NCBI GenBank assembly: GCA_017614055.1
Contig: JAGACP010000129.1
Location: 1 to 13,904, forward strand
Length of the DNA stretch: 13,904 nt
Direction of reading: 5' to 3'
From: Erysipelotrichaceae bacterium
GTDB taxonomy: Bacteria; Bacillota_I; Bacilli_A; Erysipelotrichales; Erysipelotrichaceae
Within the stretch, counting starts at the first letter, position 1. Every line of letters starts with the position of its first letter. Both the position numbers and the translations under genes were made by a program. Below, one piece after another: positions 6,261 to 13,287 of this stretch. The notes under the pieces are model-generated. The model was given only the letters and a program-made list of their open reading frames with translations, was not told the origin of the DNA and ran no database searches.

Positions 6261-7967
6261 TCAGGCAACGAAATGATCATCCTTGCCTGTTTCCAGCTCA
6301 TCGAGCAGTTCGCTGAGCTTTTTTCTGGCGATCTCGATCATCATGATGTTCTTTTCGTTCAAGGCACTCTGCATCGCCTCCACGAGTTTTTCGATGTCTT
6401 CCCTGTCTCGTGACAGCGATTCTTCATAGACCCTGTCGGCTCTCAGCAGCACCAGCATGTTGTCTTCATCCTCGCGGGGATTGAATTTGAGATACTCAAG
6501 ACGCTTCATCCTGCTTATCTTCTCGCTTTCGCTTTCCTCGTGCTTTTCATCCTGGATGACGACCTTTTTTTCCGTGCCTGTGCTCAATACCTTCACCTGA
6601 ACTTCCAGCAGAGCATCGATATCGTAGGTATAGGTGACCTCGATCGCTTCCTGACCCTTGGGCCCTATCGGGACCTCGACGGTCAGTTCGCCCAATGAAA
6701 GATTGTTGGCGGCGATCCTGCTTTCTCCCTGCAGAATCTTGACGGTGACGAACTGCTGGTTGTCCCTGGCCGTATAGACCGTCTGTTTCCTGCTTACAGG
6801 GATCACCGTGTTACGTTCAATGATCGGCAGATAGACTCCGGGGATCTCGAAAGAACCGTTGTCTTTGATGACCTCCGTTCCCAGGGTGAAAGGACAAACG
6901 TCGGTCAGGATCACTTCTTCGATCTGGGCATCTCTTTCCTTCATCGCGCACTGCAGAGCCGCTCCGATCACCACCGATGTTTCCGGTTCGTCTATCGTCA
7001 CGGTCTTGATGCCGCAGATCCTGTCGACATAGACACCGATGATCGGAAGTCTTACAGCCCCGCCCGTCAAAAGGATCTCATCCAGGTCATCGAACGTTAT
7101 GCGGGCGTCATTGAGCGCTTTTTCGATAGGCTTGCGCAGTCTTTCCAGCAGCGGCTGACAGCGGTGCTCGTAGTCGCTCAGCTGAAAACTCTCGGCATAT
7201 CTTTTATCTCCGATCGTCACGTTCATCAGAGCGACATCGCTCTGGCAGAAGCTGCACTTGCATATCTCGGCTGCCTTGTATATGTATTTCAGATCGCGGA
7301 AACTGAGCAGATCCTGATCCAGTCCGGTCCTTTCCATGAACATTTCATAAAGGACCTGGGTGAAATCCTCGCCGCCCAGATGATTGTCCCCGGCGATCGC
7401 ATAGACTTCCATGATGTTCCGGTAATACTCCAGAACAGTGACGTCGAAAGTTCCTCCGCCCAGATCTAAGACCAGGCAGCGTTCGCTTTTTCCCTGCTCT
7501 CCCATGCCGTAGGCGATGGCTGATGCGGTAGGTTCGTTGATGATCCTGGTGACCTTGAGACCGGCCAGTTCTCCTGCCCTGACGGTCGCCTTGCGCTGCC
7601 TGTCGTTGAAATATGCGGGTACGGATATGATGGCTTCTCTGACCGGCTCTTTCAGATACGTCTCGGCATCTTCCCTGAGAGAACGCAGAACGAAAGAAGA
7701 CAGTTCTTCAGGACTGAAGCTGTGATCGCCCAGATCGTAGATCTTAGCCGTACCCATGGCTCTTTTGAAGACCGATGCGGTCCTTTCGGGATGCAGGATC
7801 CCGTATTCCCTGGCGGTCTCTCCCACCATGACATGATCGCTGTCGTCGATGCTGACGATCGAAGGCGTAAGTTTCCTGCCCAGACGGTTGGGGATGATCT
7901 GCACCCTGCCGTCGATGAAACAGGCTGCCGATGAATTGGTCGTTCCCAGATCTATGCCTATCAGCAT
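6261..7967 (-). CDS. hscC: HscC-type Hsp70 family chaperone
   Basis: The 568-residue product is an Hsp70 ATPase of the short HscC subgroup, compared with about 610-640 residues for DnaK. Nucleotide-binding motifs are MLIGIDLGTTNSSAA (1-15), SVPAYFNDRQRKAT (115-128), NEPTASAIAYG (144-154), VLDLGGGTFDVTVLE (166-180), GDNHLGGEDF (193-202) and ILLTGGAVRLP (298-308). The substrate-binding beta domain begins near VCPFTLGTEV (357-366). The helical lid is short and acidic and lacks the DnaK EEVD-like tail. IPNRLGRKLTPSIVSIDD and FSPEELSSFVLRSLREDAE match HscC. It starts inside the end of the J-protein gene (ATGCTGA overlap, 7 nt) with a strong GGAGG site, so the two are translationally coupled. An unusual CKCSFC cluster occupies residues 236-241. 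The HscC symbol is by family resemblance. Confidence 0.88.
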   Translation of the reverse strand: MLIGIDLGTTNSSAACFIDGRVQIIPNRLGRKLTPSIVSIDDSDHVMVGETAREYGILHPERTASVFKRAMGTAKIYDLGDHSFSPEELSSFVLRSLREDAETYLKEPVREAIISVPAYFNDRQRKATVRAGELAGLKVTRIINEPTASAIAYGMGEQGKSERCLVLDLGGGTFDVTVLEYYRNIMEVYAIAGDNHLGGEDFTQVLYEMFMERTGLDQDLLSFRDLKYIYKAAEICKCSFCQSDVALMNVTIGDKRYAESFQLSDYEHRCQPLLERLRKPIEKALNDARITFDDLDEILLTGGAVRLPIIGVYVDRICGIKTVTIDEPETSVVIGAALQCAMKERDAQIEEVILTDVCPFTLGTEVIKDNGSFEIPGVYLPIIERNTVIPVSRKQTVYTARDNQQFVTVKILQGESRIAANNLSLGELTVEVPIGPKGQEAIEVTYTYDIDALLEVQVKVLSTGTEKKVVIQDEKHEESESEKISRMKRLEYLKFNPREDEDNMLVLLRADRVYEESLSRDREDIEKLVEAMQSALNEKNIMMIEIARKKLSELLDELETGKDDHFVA

Positions 7968-10900
7968 TCTCTCCTCCTTCCCAGTCTGCTGAGCGTGACC
8001 GCGAAATCTTCTTCATCAGGCCACTTCTTGTTTCCTTCTTCCGCAAGTCTGTATGCCGTGTCTTCATCATTGAATATGTCGTACATATCCATCGTGAAAG
8101 CATCAAGATCCTTGCAGCTGCAGTACTGACAGTGGCTGCAAAGCGGCATTTTTCTGATCTTCCCGCTCAGTTCTTCCGCTTCTTTCCTTCTTCCGAGCAT
8201 CGCCAAAAGACGCACCTTCCTGGTCAGATACAGCGTCCTGTCCAGAGAATACTCGTCAAGCCTCTTCTCCAGTTCGTCCAGAGCCATCTGCGCATATTCC
8301 GTTTTCTTCTCTTCGTCATGACGGTGAAAAGCACAGTAAGCCAGATGCCCGTAGATCTGCGAAAGATCGCCGTAAAGCTCCCCTTCCCCGGGTTCCAGCC
8401 ATCTCTTCAGATACTGCTCTTCCTTGTCGTAGTCTTCTTCTTCGACTGCCAGAAGATGTCCCAGGACATTCTGACGGTGACTGTCTATCGCACTGCCGTG
8501 ATTCTTCATGATCTGTCTCGCCTTGCGGAAATCGCCCTTCAGGATGCTCAGGGTAGCCATAGCATCGTGATACTCGCCGTCCCATTTCCAGTTCCACAGC
8601 ATCTTTTCCGCTTCTTCGTATCTGCCGAACTGCAGCAGTATGTCGAAGATCATCTTCCTGGCCGGATACTGATATCTTGCGGATATGTCGTTGAGCACGG
8701 CTATCGCTCCGTCGGGATCTTTCATCCTGCGCAGGATCTGGACCTTCCTCAGATAATAACGCGACACGTCGTCCTGACGGTCTTTGACAAGTTCCAGCAC
8801 TTTATCGATATTTTCCAGAGCCTTTTCAAGATCGTCCTTCATCTCATAGACCGTGCTTAGACGCAGATACGGATCGATCGAATCGGCTTCCTTCTCCTTC
8901 AAAGCGAGGAAATGATGCTCGGCCTCGTCGACATGTCCCATGAACATCTCGCACATGCCGATGTAGAAATGCGCTCCGGCGTCATAGCCTCTTTCCAGTG
9001 CCCTGGCATAACAGTCCCTGCTCTCTTTAGCCTTATGCTCAAGATCCTGATAGTAGAGATAGCCGAGCTGGGAATCTATATAGGCGGAATGATCCCTGTC
9101 CTTCGCCAGATCAAGATAGATCTTCAGCGACTCGTCATACCGTCTGTCTTTCATCAGAAGCCAGCCCTTGTATTCCAGAAGATCCTTGTTCGTAGGACGA
9201 TATGACAGACCTTTCTCACAGAGCTCCATCATCTTTTTACGGTCTTCTTCGACATTTCCGTCCAGAGTCTGGCCTTCGATGCAAAGGATCCGGTAATACA
9301 GATCATCGGTGAACTCGTAGTTGTTTTCGACGCCTTCCATGTTGTGCAGCGAACGTTCATAGAGGTCCTTTACCTTTTCCCGGTCCTCCTCTTTCTGTTC
9401 GGCCAGAAGGCCTTTGGCATAAAGGACCGATGCCTCGTTTTCCAGTGAACACGAATCAAGATAATCCAGGATCTCCTGAGCCTCTTCGAATGCATTGTTG
9501 CGGATCAGGATCCTGAGCTTCAGTATATAGAACCCCAGATCGCGGCCATCCATCTGGATGGCTCTGCTTATCATGTTGTAGGCTTCCTGATCCTCATGGA
9601 GATAATAATGGGCATAAGCCAGCAGATTATGGCCATAGACGGAGTCGGGCTTCTCCGCGATCAGCTTCCTCGCATAGTCTCTGGCTTTCTCATAGTCCTC
9701 TTTCATGAAACAGGACTGCGTTATAGAAACCAGGATCTCGGCCTTGTCTTTTGCATGCTCCAGAGCCTTGTCGTAAGCCTTCATCACGGCATCATCATCC
9801 TTCAGATTCTGATAGAAGAAAGCCATCCTCGAATACATCTCGCCTTTTCTTTTCTTGCGGCTGATGTTCTTCTCGCTGTCTTCGGGAAGTTCATCGATCG
9901 CTTCGATCAGTTTTTCCAGCGCCTTTACGCCATGACTGTAATCCTGATTGAAATAAGCGGTCGTCGCCATCATGTTGTAGTAGTCGAAAGCGGGGATCCT
10001 GTCTTTGTCGATGGTATCGAACAGTCCGATGGCTTCATCTTTCTGTTCGTTTTCCAGATAGGCCCAGAACAGATCGATCTTTGCCATATCGTCGTCAGGA
10101 TCGTTCTCAAGAGCCTTGAGCTTGGCCTCGATGATGAACGGACTGATCTTTTGCCTTCTCTCGTTGAGTTCGACCAGCAGCCCGTTTTCTCCCTGGGCCA
10201 TCCCCATCATGGCATTGATCTCTTTCATCGCTTCATCGTATTCTTCCTGCGCTTCCAGGATATCCGCACGAAATTCATGCAGTCTTATATCCTCGTCGTG
10301 ATACTGTTTCTGCTTCTCGTACAGAGCTTCGGCTTTCTCATAATCCTTCGCCAGCTGATACTCTTTCCCCAGCATCAGGGCGATATGCAGGTCGTCCTGA
10401 TACCTGTCCGCAAGCTTCTCCAGTTCAGCGATGCAACCGGGGTCTTCGAAACGGATCTTCCAGCTGAGGATCAGCGCATCGCCGTAGGGATGTGCCTCCC
10501 TGCTGTTTTGAAGCTCGGTGACTGCATCGCGTCCGGATTCATCCATCGTGACCGCCAGATAGCGGTCGAGATATCTCTGGCATTCCTCCCCGTCTTCTCC
10601 GGGAATAAACAGTTTCATCGGCAGGATATCCTGATAGATTATGCCGTTGACGATGATCTGTTCGATGAAGTTGCGGGGGTACTTCTCGCAAAGTTCCTCT
10701 TTTCTTTCCAGCAGCGAAAAATGCCTGTCCATGCACAGCCAGACATCATGTCCGATGAAGTAGTTTTCCATCAGAAAATGAAGCAGCTCGTCGCATATCC
10801 GCATATGCCCCGGGACGGTCTGGGCAACAGGTTCCAGGAACAGTTCCTCCCAGTTTTCCACTTCCCTGCGCCTTGAAAAATCATCATAGATCTCTTCCAG

Positions 10901-11122
10901 ATCCTTCACCCACTTCAGGATCTCTTCATCGTCTTCCGATCCCGTCTTCGGCTGACCGGCAAGAGCCAGTGCCTCTTCATATGCCTGTCTGAGCTGCTTG
11001 AATTCTTCCGGTTTGTCCTCGGGATTGGTGAGCGACAGTCTGTCGCGGTAAGCCTGCGTTATCTGCCTGCTGTCTCTGGTCGCTTCTATGCCCAGGATCT
11101 CCCATATTTTCTTATCTTCCAT
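7961..11122 (-). CDS. J-domain/TPR-repeat co-chaperone with degenerate HPD motif
   Basis: The product is 1053 residues from the ATG at 11122. An upstream in-frame ATG at 11182 lies inside the jag terminator and is rejected. Residues 1-52 form a J domain: KIWEILGIEA, helix II ITQAYRDRLSL, then N33-P34-E35 exactly where HPD stands, and helix III PEEFKQLRQAYEEAL. HPD stimulates Hsp70 ATPase in canonical J-proteins; a PED-type variant with this helix III is known from HscC-associated J-proteins. From about residue 250 to the end runs a long array of TPR-like helical pairs (for example YDEAMKEINAM, DQEAYNMISRAIQMD, RRYDESLKIYLDLAK, DLEKALENIDKVLEL), a protein-binding solenoid. Near the C-terminus C995, C998, C1001 and C1003 form a CxxCxxCxC cluster likely to bind metal. 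There is no signal peptide or membrane segment, so it is cytoplasmic. It probably recruits clients to the overlapping HscC-type Hsp70. Confidence 0.85.
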   Translation of the reverse strand: MEDKKIWEILGIEATRDSRQITQAYRDRLSLTNPEDKPEEFKQLRQAYEEALALAGQPKTGSEDDEEILKWVKDLEEIYDDFSRRREVENWEELFLEPVAQTVPGHMRICDELLHFLMENYFIGHDVWLCMDRHFSLLERKEELCEKYPRNFIEQIIVNGIIYQDILPMKLFIPGEDGEECQRYLDRYLAVTMDESGRDAVTELQNSREAHPYGDALILSWKIRFEDPGCIAELEKLADRYQDDLHIALMLGKEYQLAKDYEKAEALYEKQKQYHDEDIRLHEFRADILEAQEEYDEAMKEINAMMGMAQGENGLLVELNERRQKISPFIIEAKLKALENDPDDDMAKIDLFWAYLENEQKDEAIGLFDTIDKDRIPAFDYYNMMATTAYFNQDYSHGVKALEKLIEAIDELPEDSEKNISRKKRKGEMYSRMAFFYQNLKDDDAVMKAYDKALEHAKDKAEILVSITQSCFMKEDYEKARDYARKLIAEKPDSVYGHNLLAYAHYYLHEDQEAYNMISRAIQMDGRDLGFYILKLRILIRNNAFEEAQEILDYLDSCSLENEASVLYAKGLLAEQKEEDREKVKDLYERSLHNMEGVENNYEFTDDLYYRILCIEGQTLDGNVEEDRKKMMELCEKGLSYRPTNKDLLEYKGWLLMKDRRYDESLKIYLDLAKDRDHSAYIDSQLGYLYYQDLEHKAKESRDCYARALERGYDAGAHFYIGMCEMFMGHVDEAEHHFLALKEKEADSIDPYLRLSTVYEMKDDLEKALENIDKVLELVKDRQDDVSRYYLRKVQILRRMKDPDGAIAVLNDISARYQYPARKMIFDILLQFGRYEEAEKMLWNWKWDGEYHDAMATLSILKGDFRKARQIMKNHGSAIDSHRQNVLGHLLAVEEEDYDKEEQYLKRWLEPGEGELYGDLSQIYGHLAYCAFHRHDEEKKTEYAQMALDELEKRLDEYSLDRTLYLTRKVRLLAMLGRRKEAEELSGKIRKMPLCSHCQYCSCKDLDAFTMDMYDIFNDEDTAYRLAEEGNKKWPDEEDFAVTLSRLGRRREC

Positions 11123-11131
11123 ATACCTATA

Positions 11132-11137
11132 ATTATA
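11132..11137 (-). promoter_or_regulatory. -10 box of the J-protein/HscC operon, leaderless start
   Basis: TATAAT on the minus strand ends 9 nt before the ATG at 11122. Only a marginal AGG lies between. A -35 at 17-18 bp is poor (TATTAT or TTATTA). The predicted 5' end is at most a few bases before the start codon. Confidence 0.45.
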
Positions 11138-11149
11138 AAACAGCCATGA

Positions 11150-11179
11150 AGGAAATAATAAAGGATGCCGAAGCATCCT
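11150..11179 (-). terminator. Rho-independent terminator of the rpmH-rnpA-yidC-jag operon
   Basis: On the minus strand AGGATGC-TTCG-GCATCCT forms a 7-bp stem closed by a classic C(UUCG)G tetraloop and is followed by TTATTATTT. It lies about 30 nt after the jag stop and separates that operon from the chaperone operon. Confidence 0.85.
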
Positions 11180-11208
11180 CATATAATTTCATGATTACGG
11201 ACGTAACG

Positions 11209-11856
11209 TCAGTCCTGAGCCTTTTCGTCAGGCACATACTTGATGCACAGATGTCTCTTGGCTCCCTCGCCTACGGAGACGGTCGTGATGTTGTGGAAAT
11301 CCTGCAGATACTGATGGATGACCTTTCTTTCGTCGTTGGGCATCGGATCCAGCTCGCAGTCGACATGCGTCCTCTGCACGTTGATCGCTTCCCTCTTGGC
11401 GATGGACTTGACCTTCTTGTATCTGTCTTCCTTGTAGTGGTTGACATCCACGACAAGATCGATGCGCTTCTTGAAAGTCGCATTGACGGCGGCCTTGAGG
11501 ACCGTTGATATGGCTCTTAAGGTCTGGCCGTTCTTGCCGATGATGATGGCATTGTTTTCGGCATCGAGGATGACTCTGTAAAGCAGTTCATTCTCTCTTT
11601 CCTTGTTGCTGTCGACGATGATCTCGATGGCTACGCCCTGATTGAGCTCAGTGAAGTATGCTCCGAGATAGTCGAAGATGAATTCCTTGACATCCTTGGA
11701 TGTGAAGGCTTCGATCGTGACGGACTTGTGGATGCCGAAGATGCCGCCCTTTTCTTCTTCGATGACGTTGTATGTGATGTCTTCAACGTTGCATCCCTGT
11801 TCGTTGGCGATGGCGTTGAGGACTTCTTCAAGCGTTCTTCCCGTATACTGTTTCAT
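11209..11856 (-). CDS. jag: Jag/KhpB RNA-binding protein (Jag_N-KH-R3H)
   Basis: The 215-residue product has the three Jag parts in order. The Jag_N domain (residues 1-51) has EVLNAIANEQG and the KGGIFGIHKSVTIEA edge. The KH domain (about 75-150) has the RNA-binding loop IIGKNGQTLRAI at 106-117. The R3H domain (about 150-207) has R177 and H181 in DERKVIHQYL, and TTVSVGEGAKRHLCIKY. In other Firmicutes KhpB/Jag binds RNA, pairs with KhpA and affects cell elongation and division. The gene is placed as usual directly after yidC, 1 bp from its stop, with GGAGGAAG upstream. The typical longer linker between Jag_N and KH is short here. It ends the operon, before the UUCG-loop terminator. Confidence 0.95.
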   Translation of the reverse strand: MKQYTGRTLEEVLNAIANEQGCNVEDITYNVIEEEKGGIFGIHKSVTIEAFTSKDVKEFIFDYLGAYFTELNQGVAIEIIVDSNKERENELLYRVILDAENNAIIIGKNGQTLRAISTVLKAAVNATFKKRIDLVVDVNHYKEDRYKKVKSIAKREAINVQRTHVDCELDPMPNDERKVIHQYLQDFHNITTVSVGEGAKRHLCIKYVPDEKAQD

Positions 11857-11857
11857 G

Positions 11858-12700
11858 TTACGCTTCCTCCTTGTGGGTCATCTTGTCGATGACGAGAGTC
11901 TTGACGATGTTGACCAGTGAAGAGATGCAGTAATACAGCGACAGAGCCGTAGGCCATGAAAGCATGACGAATGCGATCATCACCAGCAGCATGTATGTGG
12001 TCATCATGTTAGGATTCTTCGGAGGCTGGTAAGACTTGTGATGCTTGTCGGCTTCCTGTCTTCCTCTGTACTCGGCGATCCACATAGGCAGCTTGATCGC
12101 TACCGCCTGGCAGGCCACCATCAGCACATAGATGATGACGCAGACCCAGACCTTCTGGGCGAATGCCTCTTTAGGCGTCATGGACAGGCTAGCACCCATG
12201 AACGTTGCCGTAGCAACCTTCTCCGACCTTCTCACGGCGTTGTACATGCCGATGAGCAGCGGGAACTGGATGAATGAAGACACGATCGCACCGAACGGAT
12301 TGACGTTGTACTTGGCGTACAGCTGCTGCATCTCCATCGCCATCTTCTGCTGCGAAGCGTTGTCGGACCTTCCCTCGTACTTGGCCTGGATCTTCTGCAG
12401 TTCAGGCTGCAGTTCCTGCATCTTCTGCATCGCCACGTTGGACTTGAAAGTGAAAAGCAGGACGATGCCGTGGATGATGAATGTCACCAGGGCAATGGCG
12501 AAAAAGATGCCTACCTTAGGCGTCAGCCAGTTGATGGCCTGTGACAGCGGATAGGTTATGATGGCCGCAAAGAAGCCGTCATTCATGACATCGGAAAACT
12601 TCGTATCAAGCGTGATCAGTTCCGATGATGTCGAACATCCCGTCAATACAAATGCGATTGCTGTGACAGACAATATTCTCGTCAAGCGTTTTTTATTCAT
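11858..12700 (-). CDS. yidC: YidC2/OxaA membrane protein insertase, lipoprotein type
   Basis: The 280-residue product inserts membrane proteins with or without SecYEG. The ATG at 12700 is chosen over one 21 nt upstream because GGGGGAG lies 7 nt before it and the sequence then begins with a normal signal, MNKKRLTRIL, ending in lipobox LTGC (Cys22). Five membrane segments follow: about 45-62, 65-87, 135-150, 180-200, and the pair formed by MMTTYMLLVMIAFVML and ALSLYYCISSLVNIV. MQELQPELQKIQAKYEGR and YAKYNVNPFGAIVSSFIQFPLLIGMY are family signatures. The groove arginine of Bacillus YidC (R73 of SpoIIIJ) aligns with H77 in TFIIHGIVLL, an uncommon substitution. The gene is in the standard rnpA-yidC-jag order, 29 bp after rnpA. 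Confidence 0.95.
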   Translation of the reverse strand: MNKKRLTRILSVTAIAFVLTGCSTSSELITLDTKFSDVMNDGFFAAIITYPLSQAINWLTPKVGIFFAIALVTFIIHGIVLLFTFKSNVAMQKMQELQPELQKIQAKYEGRSDNASQQKMAMEMQQLYAKYNVNPFGAIVSSFIQFPLLIGMYNAVRRSEKVATATFMGASLSMTPKEAFAQKVWVCVIIYVLMVACQAVAIKLPMWIAEYRGRQEADKHHKSYQPPKNPNMMTTYMLLVMIAFVMLSWPTALSLYYCISSLVNIVKTLVIDKMTHKEEA

Positions 12701-12729
12701 GGAGAATCTCCCCCTTATCAATCATACTG

Positions 12730-13059
12730 TTATATTATAGCTTTTTTCAGAGCCTTTTCCAAATCATTTTTATTATCCGCAAAGTCATTGTCCAGGTATG
12801 GCTTCTTGACGATCACGACGATGTCCTTCGGGCATGTTTCAAAGTCGATGAGGCTCCTCGCCATCTCCCTGACCTGCCTTTTCACCCTGTTTCTCGTGAC
12901 CGCATTGCCTATCTTCTTGGAGACGGAGATCCCGACCCTGGCGACATCCTGGGCCCTGTCGCTGAAATACACGACGAAACAGCTGCCGGACACGCTTTTC
13001 CTGCAGCTCATGATCTTCGAGAATTCCCTGTTCTTTCTGATGCGGAATCTTCTGTTCAT
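12730..13059 (-). CDS. rnpA: Ribonuclease P protein component
   Basis: The 109-residue basic protein begins MNRRFRIRKNREFSKI, the usual RnpA start, and carries the RNR signature NAVTRNRVKRQVREM at residues 52-66, which contacts the RNase P RNA. RVGISVSKKIG before it is also conserved. With RNase P RNA it trims the 5' leaders of tRNA precursors. It lies 24 bp after rpmH. No good Shine-Dalgarno precedes the ATG, so translation may depend on coupling to rpmH. Confidence 0.95.
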   Translation of the reverse strand: MNRRFRIRKNREFSKIMSCRKSVSGSCFVVYFSDRAQDVARVGISVSKKIGNAVTRNRVKRQVREMARSLIDFETCPKDIVVIVKKPYLDNDFADNKNDLEKALKKAII

Positions 13060-13083
13060 AAAATAAAAGCCACATTCGTGACT

Positions 13084-13224
13084 TTAAGCTGATAATACCT
13101 TTCTTCCTTTAGCACGACGACTAGCCAATACCTTGCGTCCGCCTACGGTCTTCATTCTAGCCCTGAATCCGTGAACGTTCTGGCGTCTTCTCTTGCTAGG
13201 TTGATACGTTCTTTTTGTTGACAT
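13084..13224 (-). CDS. rpmH: Ribosomal protein L34
   Basis: A 46-residue product reads [20 protein letters not shown] at its start and then [20 protein letters not shown], ending GRKVLSA. This is the full-length, highly basic L34 of the large ribosomal subunit. The ATG at 13224 is preceded by AAAGGTGG at good distance, and TAA is at 13086-13084. It is the first gene of the rpmH-rnpA-yidC-jag operon. Confidence 0.97.
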   Translation of the reverse strand: MSTKRTYQPSKRRRQNVHGFRARMKTVGGRKVLASRRAKGRKVLSA

Positions 13225-13253
13225 AATAAGCCACCTTTCTCAAATACTATTCA

Positions 13254-13282
13254 ATTTTATGCTAAATCGAAAATAAATGCAA
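13254..13282 (-). promoter_or_regulatory. rpmH: Promoter of the rpmH operon
   Basis: On the minus strand TTGCAT (13282-13277), a 17-bp spacer and TAAAAT (13259-13254) lie 29 bp before the rpmH start codon. The spacing is ideal. There is no hairpin between the preceding gene and this promoter, so read-through from upstream is possible. Confidence 0.6.
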
Positions 13283-13287
13283 CAAGG

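Noticed and set aside
9596..10876. 426-codon open frame on the plus strand opposite the J/TPR gene
   Set aside because: It is antisense to clear TPR coding sequence; its hydrophobic Phe/Leu/Ile-rich product is the expected complement of Glu/Lys-rich helices.
11123..11182. Upstream ATG at 11182 as start of the J-protein gene
   Set aside because: It would add 20 residues translated from the jag terminator hairpin; the J domain begins at the ATG at 11122.
12701..12721. ATG at 12721 as start of yidC
   Set aside because: The ribosome site GGGGGAG lies downstream of it and fits the ATG at 12700, which also begins a normal lipoprotein signal.
13225..13287. Possible replication origin beside rpmH
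   Set aside because: No copy or cluster of TTATCCACA-like DnaA boxes is visible and dnaA is not adjacent; only a promoter is supported.
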